From Nocardia sp. CY41 (GTDB taxonomy: Bacteria > Actinomycetota > Actinomycetes > Mycobacteriales > Mycobacteriaceae), in NCBI RefSeq assembly GCF_009829325.1, contig NZ_VUOS01000033.1, positions 18,772-82,771 of the forward strand: DNA of 64,000 bases, given 5' to 3'. Of this stretch, positions 25,395-33,498 are shown piece after piece. The position numbers and the translations under genes were made by a program. The first letter of the stretch is position 1. Every line of letters starts with the position of its first letter. The notes under the pieces were generated by a model. The model was given only the letters and a program-made list of their open reading frames with translations, was not told where the DNA came from and did no database searches.

Positions 25395-25419
25395 ACGGTG
25401 GCCGGTACCGTGCGAGCGC

Positions 25420-25860
25420 TCAGGTGCAGACCAGCCACTTGTCGCCCGACCTGGTGAGATTCCAGGTCGACGTCGCCTCCCGGCCGCCCACCGTCGTGGT
25501 CACGGTCGCCTTCCCGCGGTCGCCGTCCACCATGGGGTTGTCGATTTTCGTGATCTCGACCGGCTTTCCGGTGCCGTCCTGGCCCGCCAGCGGCGAGCGG
25601 CTCGCGTCGAAATCCCGGCACGCGGTGCCGGGCGGCGGCACGGCGTCGCTGCGGTTGGCGCCGTCGACGAAGTTGCGCACGGCCGCCGCGATGCGGTCGG
25701 ACTCTGTGACATTTTTCTCAGCGGGCGACAGCACACCGCCGAGCACGATCGCGATCAGCACGATGGCCGCCACCACGGCGGCCGCCACGAACGGGACCAC
25801 CGAGCGCTTGTCGGTCTGATCGACGCGGACGATCTCGTCCTCCGGCTGCTGTTCGGTCAT
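25420..25860 (-). CDS. membrane-anchored protein with C-terminal extracytoplasmic domain
   Basis: A 146-residue protein with a charged N-terminus (EQQPEDEIVRVDQTDKR), one helix at about residues 22-43 (VPFVAAAVVAAIVLIAIVLGG) and an outward C-terminal domain ending in GDKWLVCT. This layout is the common actinobacterial DUF4878-like type with the short tail 'KWLVC'. Two cysteines near residue 82 and the terminus could pair. ATG at 25860 was chosen because the protein then starts just before the helix. Function unknown; it is separated from the riboswitch operon by about 60 bases. Confidence 0.75.
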   Translation of the reverse strand: MTEQQPEDEIVRVDQTDKRSVVPFVAAAVVAAIVLIAIVLGGVLSPAEKNVTESDRIAAAVRNFVDGANRSDAVPPPGTACRDFDASRSPLAGQDGTGKPVEITKIDNPMVDGDRGKATVTTTVGGREATSTWNLTRSGDKWLVCT

Positions 25861-26240
25861 GACTCGATGATCCCTGGTCGGCGCCGGTATCCAGCGCTCG
25901 GCCCCTGGCTGCGACCGCGACGGCGGGAGCAGGCGAATCTGGTCGGCCGCGATAGGTCGCACCCGAGCGGGTAAGCCACGATTGTGGCTTTCGATGGCAT
26001 CCGCCGAGTTCACGCACCGACGCGGGACGGCATAGACCATCCCGATAGAATCGCGGGACGGCGGCCTGCTGTCATAGCGAATCGGCAGCTCTTCGCCGCG
26101 GCGAACGGAGCACCGTGCAGCTACGAGCCGGCATCGCCGACGTCCGCACCGGACGGGTGCGAGAGAGCCGGTGCGTCAACTTAGCCTAAGCTAAGCCTGA
26201 CGTCCTTAATTGTTTCGACCATAAAGGTGCGCGTAAAGAG
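25861..26240. other. 380-bp intergenic region upstream of fprA
   Basis: This stretch lies between divergent genes. I see no convincing small gene. Its last 70 bases carry the iron box and the fprA leader; short open frames are present but lack ribosome sites and typical codon use. Confidence 0.5.
26176..26194 (+). promoter_or_regulatory. IdeR/DtxR-type iron box upstream of fprA
   Basis: TCAACTTAGCCTAAGCTAA agrees with the 19-bp DtxR/IdeR consensus (inverted as TTAGGTTAGGCTAACCTAA) at about 14 of 19 positions, including the central TTAGCCTAA half. It lies 46 bases before the fprA ATG, at the likely promoter. A further AGCTAAGCCTGA repeat overlaps its right side, so a second IdeR dimer may bind. 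Confidence 0.65.
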
Positions 26241-27626
26241 ATGACCGAACAGAGTGCAGCCCGCCCGCTCCGCATCGCGATCGTGGGCGCCGGACCGGCC
26301 GGGATCTACGCCGCCGACGCGTTGATGAAGTCGGACGCCGATGTGAGCATCGACCTGTTCGAGCGCATGCCCGCCCCGTTCGGGCTGATCCGCTACGGCG
26401 TCGCGCCCGACCATCCGCGCATCAAGGGCATCATCACCGCCTTGCACAAGGTGCTGGACAAGCCGCAGGTCCGCCTGCTCGGCAACATCGACTACGGCAC
26501 CGACATCACCCTCGACGACCTGCGGGCGTTCTACGACGCGGTGATCTTCTCCACCGGCGCCAACGCCGACCGCGCCCTGCCCATCCCCGGCATCGATCTG
26601 GAGGGCTCCTTCGGCGCCGCCGACTTCGTCTCCTGGTACGACGGCCACCCCGACGTCCCCCGCACCTGGCCGCTGGACGCGGAGAAGGTCGCCGTGCTCG
26701 GCGTCGGCAACGTCGCCCTCGACGTCGCGCGCGTGCTGGCGAAGACCGGCGACGAACTGCTGCCCACGGAGATCCCGCCGAACGTCTACAAGGGCCTGAA
26801 GGCCAACAAGGCCGTCGAGGTCCACGTCTTCGGCCGCCGCGGACCCGCGCAGGCCAAGTTCACTCCCCTGGAACTGCGTGAACTCGACCACTCGCCCACC
26901 ATCGAGGTCATCGTCGATCCCGAGGACATCGACTACGACGAGGGCTCCGAAGCCGCGCGGCGCCATTCCAAGCAGGTCGACATGGTCGCCAACACGCTCG
27001 AGCAGTGGGCCATCCGCGACGTCGGCGACCGGCCGCACAAGCTGTTCCTGCACTTCTTCGAGTCCCCCGCCGAGGTGCTCGGCGAGAACGGCAAGGTCGT
27101 CGGCCTGCGCACCGAGCGCACCCAGCTCGACGGCACCGGCAACGTCAAGGGCACCGGCGTGTTCAAGGACTGGGACGTGCAGGCGGTGTACCGCGCCGTC
27201 GGTTACCTGTCGCAGAACCTGACCAACCTGCCGTTCGACGACCAGGCGGGCACCGTGCCCAACGAGGCGGGCCGCGTGATCGCCGACGAGAACGCCGACG
27301 GCGCCGCCCGTTACCTGCCCGCCACCTACGTCACCGGCTGGATCAAGCGCGGCCCGGTCGGCCTGATCGGCCACACCAAGGGCGACGCCAACGAGACCAT
27401 CGCCTGCCTGCTGGACGACGCTCCGGGCTTCACCCCGGCCGAACGTCCCGAACCCGAGGCCGTCACGGAGTTCCTGGAAAGCAAGGGCATCCCGTTCACC
27501 ACCTGGGCCGGCTGGTACCGCCTCGACGCGCACGAGCGCTCCCTCGGCGAACCCGAAGGACGCGAGCGCGTCAAGGTCGTCGAGCGCGAGGACATGCTGC
27601 GCGCGAGCGAACCGCACAAGGTCTGA
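26241..27626 (+). CDS. fprA: FAD-dependent NADP-ferredoxin reductase FprA
   Basis: A 461-residue adrenodoxin-reductase-like flavoprotein that passes electrons from NADPH to ferredoxin. The FAD motif VGAGPAGIYAADAL starts at about residue 13; the family signature PFGLIRYGVAPDHPRIK follows; the NADP-binding motif is VLGVGNVALDVARVL. The C-terminal GWIKRGPVGLIGHTKGDANET is the conserved FAD-contact segment. It matches M. tuberculosis FprA. An IdeR-like box in its promoter suggests induction under iron limitation. A long stem-loop follows the stop. Confidence 0.95.
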   Translation: MTEQSAARPLRIAIVGAGPAGIYAADALMKSDADVSIDLFERMPAPFGLIRYGVAPDHPRIKGIITALHKVLDKPQVRLLGNIDYGTDITLDDLRAFYDAVIFSTGANADRALPIPGIDLEGSFGAADFVSWYDGHPDVPRTWPLDAEKVAVLGVGNVALDVARVLAKTGDELLPTEIPPNVYKGLKANKAVEVHVFGRRGPAQAKFTPLELRELDHSPTIEVIVDPEDIDYDEGSEAARRHSKQVDMVANTLEQWAIRDVGDRPHKLFLHFFESPAEVLGENGKVVGLRTERTQLDGTGNVKGTGVFKDWDVQAVYRAVGYLSQNLTNLPFDDQAGTVPNEAGRVIADENADGAARYLPATYVTGWIKRGPVGLIGHTKGDANETIACLLDDAPGFTPAERPEPEAVTEFLESKGIPFTTWAGWYRLDAHERSLGEPEGRERVKVVEREDMLRASEPHKV

Positions 27627-27644
27627 TCACACCGCAGCGCCAGA

Positions 27645-27683
27645 TTCCGCTGCCATCGCCACACCCTCGGTGTGGCAGCGGAA
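27645..27683 (+). terminator. stem-loop terminator after fprA
   Basis: An outer stem TTCCGCTG (27645-27652) with CAGCGGAA (27676-27683) encloses a bulge CCATCG and an inner stem CCACACC / GGTGTGG around CTC. The stop codon is 19 bases before it. The hairpin lacks a T-tract but is long and stable. It reaches the leader of the amidohydrolase gene. Confidence 0.6.
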
Positions 27684-27710
27684 AATTCGACCCTGAGGCA
27701 TTCTGTACAA

Positions 27711-28586
27711 GTGTTCGATGCCCACCTGCACATCTTCGACCCGCGGTTTCCGCTGGCCGAGAACGAGGGCTACCTGCCCGACCCGTTCACCATCGCCGAT
27801 TACCGCAAGCGCATGTCGCGGTACGACGTCGCCGGCGGCGCGGTGGTCAGCGGGTCGTTCCAGGGAACGGACCAGAGCTACTTGAAGGCCGCGCTCGCCG
27901 AACTCGGCGAGGGCTGGGTCGGCGTCACCCGGCTCGACCTGGACGCCACCGACGAGGAGATCCTCGAACTCGACCGCATCGGCGTCCGCGCGCTGCGGTT
28001 CAACCTCAAACGGGCGGCCACCGACATCACCGGGATGACGTTGCAGGCGCTGCGCGCGTACGACCTGGCGGGCTGGCACGTCGAGGTCTACATCGACGGC
28101 ACGATGCTGGCGTCGCTGCAACCGGTCATCTCCAAGCTGCCCGCGCTGTCGGTCGACCACCTGGGCATGTCCGAGGAAGGGTTGCCGTTCCTGCTCGACC
28201 TCGTCGACCGCGGAGCCAAGGTCAAGGCGACCGGTTTCGGCCGGGTCGCGATGAACGTCGCCGACACGCTGCGCCGCATCCACGCGGTGAACCCCGAAGC
28301 TCTCATGTTCGGCACCGATCTGCCCGGCACCCGCGCCGGACGCCCGTTCCGGGACTCGGACGTCGATCTGCTCTGTGACGTGGTGGGCACCGACATGCAT
28401 GCGGTGCTGGAGGACAACGCGCGCGCGTTCTACCGGCTGCCCGCCCGCGAACGCGTCGTCCGCGACGATCCGGCCCCCACCCTGCCGCTGTATCGCCCGG
28501 AACCGCCGACGCTGCGGCTGCGCCGCGACGAATTGCCGGAAAGCCAGGCGGGTGACACGATTCCGTTCCCCGCCATCGAGCGGTAG
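27711..28586 (+). CDS. amidohydrolase family protein
   Basis: A 291-residue TIM-barrel hydrolase of the amidohydrolase-2 group. It opens with the metal motif FDAHLHIFDP (HxH), and later has VDHLGMSEEGLPF and LMFGTDLPGTRAGRPF with the conserved Asp. This resembles 2-pyrone-4,6-dicarboxylate or related lactonase-like hydrolases; the substrate is unknown. GTG 27711 is chosen because HxH then falls at residues 5-7 as usual. An upstream GTG at 27672 lies inside the fprA terminator hairpin and is less likely. Confidence 0.85.
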   Translation: MFDAHLHIFDPRFPLAENEGYLPDPFTIADYRKRMSRYDVAGGAVVSGSFQGTDQSYLKAALAELGEGWVGVTRLDLDATDEEILELDRIGVRALRFNLKRAATDITGMTLQALRAYDLAGWHVEVYIDGTMLASLQPVISKLPALSVDHLGMSEEGLPFLLDLVDRGAKVKATGFGRVAMNVADTLRRIHAVNPEALMFGTDLPGTRAGRPFRDSDVDLLCDVVGTDMHAVLEDNARAFYRLPARERVVRDDPAPTLPLYRPEPPTLRLRRDELPESQAGDTIPFPAIER

Positions 28587-28589
28587 CAG

Positions 28590-29087
28590 TCAGACCGCGA
28601 AGACACCGGCGAGCCAGACGCCGGTGGCCAGCAGCGCGCCGAAGAGTTCGATCAGCATGGACAGCCCGACGCCCTTCAACGCGTGCATCGTCGCCTGCCA
28701 CGCCTGCCGGTTGGCGCGCAGCCGCTGGAGTTCCGAAAGGTACACGCCGAGAACGAAACCCAGGAACAGGCCGACCACCGGGATCACGAAGAAGCCGACG
28801 ACGCCGAGCACCGCGCCGAGGAACAGCGACCTGTTCGACACCCCCGCGTCCTTCAACCTGCGGCCGGGCCAGGTGTATTTGACGACGCCGGAAATCACCA
28901 GCAGCAGTGCGCTGATCGCGAAAACCGTCCAGGCCGTGGCACCTCCGGTCAGGAAAGCCCAGACGGCGATGGCCGCGAAGATCAGGATGACACCGGGCAG
29001 GATCGGCACCACGATCCCGACCAGCCCGACCAGAATCGCGAGGCCGGCGAGAAGGTTGTACCACCCCTGATCAGACAGCGCTTCCAC
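28590..29087 (-). CDS. DUF456 domain membrane protein
   Basis: A 165-residue integral membrane protein of the DUF456 family. Three or four hydrophobic segments are visible: residues about 12-35, 38-68 and 85-115, then a final helix near 145-163. GYRRLKDAGVSNRS-like basic loop and the motif WPGRRLKDAG are present. Members have no known function and form small membrane scaffolds. It converges with the amidohydrolase gene, leaving three bases between stop codons. Confidence 0.85.
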   Translation of the reverse strand: MEALSDQGWYNLLAGLAILVGLVGIVVPILPGVILIFAAIAVWAFLTGGATAWTVFAISALLLVISGVVKYTWPGRRLKDAGVSNRSLFLGAVLGVVGFFVIPVVGLFLGFVLGVYLSELQRLRANRQAWQATMHALKGVGLSMLIELFGALLATGVWLAGVFAV

Positions 29088-29140
29088 ACGTGCAGCCTAG
29101 AGCCGGGCACCGGCCAGGGCGAGCTGTAGCGGCGCGGCGT

Positions 29141-29159
29141 TATTGTCATACTGTCAATA
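29141..29159. promoter_or_regulatory. short dyad with similarity to the MarR operator
   Basis: TATTGTCATACTGTCAATA has matching ends (TATTG/CAATA) and contains the 13-mer CATACTGTCAATA that also occurs at 21432-21444 in the right arm of the double-dyad MarR operator. It lies between divergent DUF456 and racemase genes, 75 bases before the latter. Confidence 0.4.
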
Positions 29160-29233
29160 CATCCCTCCCGGTCCCGTCCGGGAGGACGCACCGGCCACCG
29201 GTGCGCTGGATCAACGACGAACCGAGGTAGGGC

Positions 29234-30331
29234 GTGAGTACTCCATCCACCGCCGAGCAGGGCCCGCTCGCGGGCATCAAGGTCATCGAGTTGGCCGGCA
29301 TCGGCCCCGGTCCGCACGCCGCGCTGCTGCTCGCCGATCTGGGCGCCGACGTGGTGCGGGTGCAGCGCGCCGGCCAGTTGCCGGGCGGTTTCGACCGTCC
29401 CCAACTGCGCGGCCGGACCATCGTCGAGGCCAACCTCAAGGACCCCGCCGACATCGAGAAGGTGCTGGGCCTGATCGAGAAGGCGGACGTGCTGATCGAG
29501 GGCTTCCGCCCCGGCGTCACCGAGCGCATGGGTCTCGGCCCGGACGACGCGCTCGCCCGCAACCCGCGCCTGGTCTACGGACGGATGACCGGCTGGGGCC
29601 AGGAGGGCCCGCTGGCCGACCGCGCCGGTCACGACATCAACTACATCTCCATCACCGGCGTGCTGCACGCCATCGGCCGCAAGGGCGAACGCCCGGTTCC
29701 GCCGCTGAACATGGTGGGCGATTTCGGCGGCGGCTCGATGTTCCTGGTGTTCGGCATCCTCGCCGCGCTGGTCGAGCGGCAGCAGTCCGGCAAAGGCCAG
29801 GTGATCGACGCGGCCATGGTCGATGGCGCGCTTGCCCTTTCGCACATGATCTGGGGCATGCGCGGCGTCGGCGCGTGGTCCGACGAGCGCGGCGTGAACC
29901 TGCTCGACACCGGCATGGCGTTCTACGACACCTACGAAACCTCCGACGGCAAATACATGGCGGTCGGTGCGATCGAACCGCAGTTCTACGCGCAACTGCT
30001 CGCCGGACTGGAGATCGACGCCGACGGCCTGCCCTTCCAGCTCGACCCCGCCGGGCAGGAAACTTTGAAAAAGCTGTTCGCCGAGCGGTTCCGGACCAAG
30101 ACCCGGGACGAATGGGCCGAGATCTTCGTCGGCACCGACGCGTGCGTCTCTCCGGTGCTCACGTTCGACGAGGCGACGCGCAACGAGCACATCGCGGCTC
30201 GCGGCTCCTTGCTGAAGCTGGACGACATCACCCAGCACGCCCCCACCCCGCGATTCTCCCGGACTCCGAACGGGATTCCGACCCCGCCGCCCACCACCGC
30301 GAGCGCGATCGAGTCGGTCTGGGCCGACTGA
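29234..30331 (+). CDS. mcr: alpha-methylacyl-CoA racemase (CaiB/BaiF family)
   Basis: A 365-residue class III CoA-transferase-fold enzyme that inverts 2-methyl branches of acyl-CoA, needed for oxidation of phytanate, pristanate and sterol side chains. The N-terminal GIKVIELAGIGPGPHAALLLADLGADVVRVQR, the catalytic His in AGHDINYISITGVL, Asp in GDFGGGSM and Glu in VGAIEPQFY match the M. tuberculosis MCR catalytic residues (H126, D156, E241). GTG start after GAGGTAGGGC. It is divergent from DUF456. Confidence 0.92.
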   Translation: MSTPSTAEQGPLAGIKVIELAGIGPGPHAALLLADLGADVVRVQRAGQLPGGFDRPQLRGRTIVEANLKDPADIEKVLGLIEKADVLIEGFRPGVTERMGLGPDDALARNPRLVYGRMTGWGQEGPLADRAGHDINYISITGVLHAIGRKGERPVPPLNMVGDFGGGSMFLVFGILAALVERQQSGKGQVIDAAMVDGALALSHMIWGMRGVGAWSDERGVNLLDTGMAFYDTYETSDGKYMAVGAIEPQFYAQLLAGLEIDADGLPFQLDPAGQETLKKLFAERFRTKTRDEWAEIFVGTDACVSPVLTFDEATRNEHIAARGSLLKLDDITQHAPTPRFSRTPNGIPTPPPTTASAIESVWAD

Positions 30332-30702
30332 GCACCTGTGGGGTGCCGTGGCGCAGCCGCCACCGCACCCCGCCGCTCACTCGATGCCTTGCCGCGCACG
30401 ATAATTGAAAGTTGCAACAGACCAACCGGTTCGACAGTGCCGCACCGGCCCTGCCATACTGTCTCCGAGCAGGCGGCTTTCGGCAATTGCGGACATTCCC
30501 GGACATCGTCCGGTCCGCTCCTTGACCGCCGCTCTAGTTGGAGGCCTCGGTGCCGTGCGAGCTTTCGTACGCCGCCCGAACACGAGGTGGGCCAGTCCCG
30601 AGGGGTGACCGGCCATTCGTGCCCGGCGGCGCTCGGAGGGGAGTGCCGCCGGCGGAGGCTCTCCCCAACGGCACAGTGCCCCCGCGCGGCGGTGAGATCG
30701 CC
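30332..30702. other. 371-bp intergenic stretch without a convincing gene
   Basis: This lies between convergent mcr and the MocR-type regulator. A small GTG frame follows GGAGG at 30538 but uses poor codons and runs antisense into the regulator, so it is not called. One CATACTGTC half-site (about 30466) recalls the MarR operator. No RNA gene was recognised. Confidence 0.45.
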
Positions 30703-32208
30703 TCAGTAGCAGGTCAACGGCGTCAAAGGATCCGCGGCGCGGGGCGTCAGCGCCGCATAGGCGGACGCGATGGCCTTGACCGCCAAACGCAATTCGGGCT
30801 CCCGGTGGGTGAACGGCAGCCGGAGGAACCGTTCGAACGCGCCCTGCACGCCGAATCGAGGCCCGGCCGCGAGCAATACGCCGTGGTTGGGCGCCGTGGC
30901 GGCCAGCGCCGTGGAGACCGAGGTCGGCAGCTGCGCCCACACCGACATGCCGCCCGCGCCGACGGTGACGCGCCAGTCCGGCAGTTCTTCGGCGAGCGTG
31001 TCGAGCAGAGCGGCGCGCTGCGAACGCAACTGGTCCCGGCGGCGGTCGAGAATCGTCTCGGCGTGCTCGAGCAGGTGCACGGTGGCCAGCTGGTCCATGA
31101 CCGGGGTGCCGAGGTCGACGGTGGAGCGAATGCCGAGCAGCTTGGTGATCAGCGCCTGATTGGTCCGGATCCAGCCGACGCGCAGACCGCCCCAGAACGA
31201 TTTCGAGGCCGAGCCGATGGTGACGATCTCAGAACCTTTGGCGAAGGCCGCGACCGGCGGCGGTGTGCGCTCCGCGTCGAGCCCGAGATCCGCCATGGAC
31301 TCGTCGATCACCACGGTCATCCTGGTTTCCCGCGCGATGGCGGCCAGTTCGGCTCGGCCGCCGGCGTCGAGCAGCAGGCCGGTCGGGTTGTTGTAGTCCG
31401 GCACCAGGTAGGCCAGGCTCGCCGCGGTCTGCCGGGCGGCGCTGCGGATTCCGTCCAGATCCCAACCGCCCGCCGGGTCCTCCGGACGCAGCGGCACCGG
31501 CACCGGCCGGGCGCCGACGTCGCGGATCGCCTCGATGGCGTTCGGATAGGTCGGATGGTCGATGAGCACGCGAGCGGCGGGCGCCGTGAGCACGTTCAAC
31601 AGCAGCCGCAGACCGTGCTGGGCGCCGAGGGTGACGAGGATCTGCTCGGGCTCGGTGGGCAGCCCGCGCGCGGTGTAGCGGCGGGCGATCGCTTCACGCA
31701 GCGCCAGCACACCGACCGGGTCCATGCCGTGCGTGCCGAGGTAGGCGGGGATTCCCTCCAGGGCCGCCGAATACGCGTCCTGCATCTCCAGCGGTGCGGC
31801 CATGGCGGCATAGGTCATGTCGATGGTGGGCAGCTCCGGCGAGCCCATCATCGCCAGGATGCTCCTGGCCGGTTTGACGCCGTCGTGCTGCACGTCGCGG
31901 GGCAGCGCCACCGTGCTGCGCGACCCTTGGCGGCTGATCAGGTAACCGTGCTCGCGCAGCAGCGCGTAGGTGGAGGTGATGGTGGTGCGGCTGACCCCGA
32001 GGGTGGCGGCGAGATCGCGCTCGCTGGGCAAGGCGACGCCCAGCGGTGCGCGACCGTCGTGGATCAGCAACCGGATGCCTTCGGCGAGTGCCAGGTACGC
32101 CGGGCGGGCGGAGCGCCGACCGGCCGAATCCGGATCACCGTCGTGCGCGTGCCGCCAATGGCCCAGATCGCGGGCAAGACTGCCCGCGCCGATCACTCTT
32201 GTCGCCAT
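30703..32208 (-). CDS. MocR-type (GntR/aminotransferase) transcriptional regulator
   Basis: A 501-residue fusion of an N-terminal GntR winged helix (residues about 25-90, LPSERDLAATLGVSRTTITSTYALL, GYLISRQGSRSTV) with a class I aminotransferase-like domain that binds pyridoxal phosphate (Lys in ASKSFWGGLRVGW). The family senses vitamin B6 or amino-acid signals. The ATG is seven bases after GATACT, which suggests leaderless transcription. CTGGACC in its own promoter and CTGGACT motifs about 450 bases away near the MGMT gene may be its binding sites. Targets are inferred, not shown. Confidence 0.9.
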   Translation of the reverse strand: MATRVIGAGSLARDLGHWRHAHDGDPDSAGRRSARPAYLALAEGIRLLIHDGRAPLGVALPSERDLAATLGVSRTTITSTYALLREHGYLISRQGSRSTVALPRDVQHDGVKPARSILAMMGSPELPTIDMTYAAMAAPLEMQDAYSAALEGIPAYLGTHGMDPVGVLALREAIARRYTARGLPTEPEQILVTLGAQHGLRLLLNVLTAPAARVLIDHPTYPNAIEAIRDVGARPVPVPLRPEDPAGGWDLDGIRSAARQTAASLAYLVPDYNNPTGLLLDAGGRAELAAIARETRMTVVIDESMADLGLDAERTPPPVAAFAKGSEIVTIGSASKSFWGGLRVGWIRTNQALITKLLGIRSTVDLGTPVMDQLATVHLLEHAETILDRRRDQLRSQRAALLDTLAEELPDWRVTVGAGGMSVWAQLPTSVSTALAATAPNHGVLLAAGPRFGVQGAFERFLRLPFTHREPELRLAVKAIASAYAALTPRAADPLTPLTCY

Positions 32209-32271
32209 ACGGTCCAGTATCGACCGATTGGATATTTCTTGGCAAGGCCAGTGACGCGCACGCTGGCGGAC

Positions 32272-32610
32272 ATGACCGCCCTCGCCACCCTGCTCCTGGT
32301 CGCCGTCTTCGGCTACCTGATCCACCGCTTCGCGCCGAGACGCGACGAGCGCACCTTCCGTCTCGAACGCTTCCACCCGGGCACGCCGATGTCCGACCAG
32401 CCTCTCTCCTACTACGACCACCAGCGCGGATACTCCGATCTCGTCGCGATCTACGGTCACCGCGACGCGCTGGACCCGGATTCGTCCAGCGGCGCGGAAT
32501 CACGCCGGACCATCGCGCGGTCGCTCACTTCGATCCGTGGCCGAGCGCCGCGGAATGCCGCCGCGCCCGCACCAGACCAGTGCGGCGGCAGTTCGCGTCC
32601 AGCGGCGTGA
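32272..32610 (+). CDS. small membrane-associated protein (112 aa), function unknown
   Basis: A 112-residue ORF divergent from the MocR gene, 63 bases from its start. It begins with one hydrophobic helix (residues about 3-17, LATLLLVAVFGYLIHRF) and continues with a charged tail containing SYYDHQRGYSDLVAIYGHRDALD. The motif and start context look genuine but no family is recognised. It may be a MocR-controlled gene. Confidence 0.55.
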   Translation: MTALATLLLVAVFGYLIHRFAPRRDERTFRLERFHPGTPMSDQPLSYYDHQRGYSDLVAIYGHRDALDPDSSSGAESRRTIARSLTSIRGRAPRNAAAPAPDQCGGSSRPAA

Positions 32611-32647
32611 CCTGCGACCCGGGCACGGACTCGACTACCGCAGCCTA

Positions 32648-32671
32648 AGTCCAGTTCGACAAAACTGGACT
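32648..32671. promoter_or_regulatory. CTGGACT palindrome, candidate operator upstream of MGMT gene
   Basis: AGTCCAGTT (32648-32656) and AACTGGACT (32663-32671) are exact inverted repeats around CGACAA, 43 bases before the ATG of the alkyltransferase gene. The CTGGAC core matches sites described for some MocR regulators such as TauR. The neighbouring MocR promoter contains CTGGACC at about 32209-32214. Confidence 0.5.
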
Positions 32672-32713
32672 GGTCGTTGCGAATATGTCGGTCCCACGGT
32701 GCAGACTTGGCTC

Positions 32714-33352
32714 ATGAGTGACGCCCCGAGCCTCGCTGCCGATCGCCCGGCGATCGAGGCCACCGGTCCGGCAACGGAGCCCGTGGTCTCCGGCCATCCC
32801 GCGCTGTCCGGCCCGGTCGCGGCGACGCTGTTCGACACCGCGATCGGCTGCTGCGCGATCGCGTGGAGCGGCGCGGGAGTGATTCGATTCCAGCTCCCGG
32901 AAGCGAGCCCGGCGGCCACCCGAGCGCGCATCACGCGCGCCCGCGCGGGCGAGAAGCTGCCCGAGGAGCCACCCACCGGCGCCATCGCCGAGGCCATCGC
33001 GGGCATCCGTGCCCATCTCGCGGGGGAACTCGACGACCTGCGCTGGATCGCTGTGGACACCAGCGGGATACCGGAATTCCACCGCGCCGTCTACACCGTC
33101 ACGCGCGCCATCGACCCCGGCCACACCCTCAGCTACGGGCAGGTCGCGCACCGGGCGGGCGCACCCGGCGCCGCTCAGGCGGTCGGACAGGCTCTGGGCC
33201 GCAACCCGATCCCGCTGATCATCCCGTGCCACCGCGTGCTCGCCGCCGACCACGCCCTGCACGGCTTCTCCGCCCCCGGCGGCATCGACACCAAGCAGCG
33301 CCTGCTGACCATCGAGCGCACCCCCGGCTTCGGCGAACCCACTTTGTTCTGA
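32714..33352 (+). CDS. methylated-DNA-protein-cysteine methyltransferase (O6-alkylguanine repair)
   Basis: A 212-residue DNA repair protein that transfers alkyl groups from O6-alkylguanine to its own cysteine. The active-site motif is IPCHRVLAADHALHGFSA with the acceptor Cys about residue 173, followed by the KQRLL recognition segment. DNA-binding helix SYGQVAHRAGAPGAAQAVGQALGRNP is present. It lacks an N-terminal AdaA domain. The N-terminal region carries several Pro-rich, low-complexity residues. The upstream palindrome suggests regulated expression. Confidence 0.93.
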   Translation: MSDAPSLAADRPAIEATGPATEPVVSGHPALSGPVAATLFDTAIGCCAIAWSGAGVIRFQLPEASPAATRARITRARAGEKLPEEPPTGAIAEAIAGIRAHLAGELDDLRWIAVDTSGIPEFHRAVYTVTRAIDPGHTLSYGQVAHRAGAPGAAQAVGQALGRNPIPLIIPCHRVLAADHALHGFSAPGGIDTKQRLLTIERTPGFGEPTLF

Positions 33353-33498
33353 GCAACCACCAGCCCGAGTGGAGCCCTCGGGTCCTGGTGTCGTGGCCCC
33401 GGATCCGCCAATGGTCCGATGAATCTGTCCAGTTCGCTTCGTCCCTACGAGGGAGACATCGGCAGCACCCGCCGATGCGGAACGAAAGTGAGCAGACC

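Noticed and set aside
30538..30720. A GTG frame after GGAGG upstream of the MocR gene end
   Set aside because: It runs antisense into the regulator, with unusual composition and no recognisable domain.
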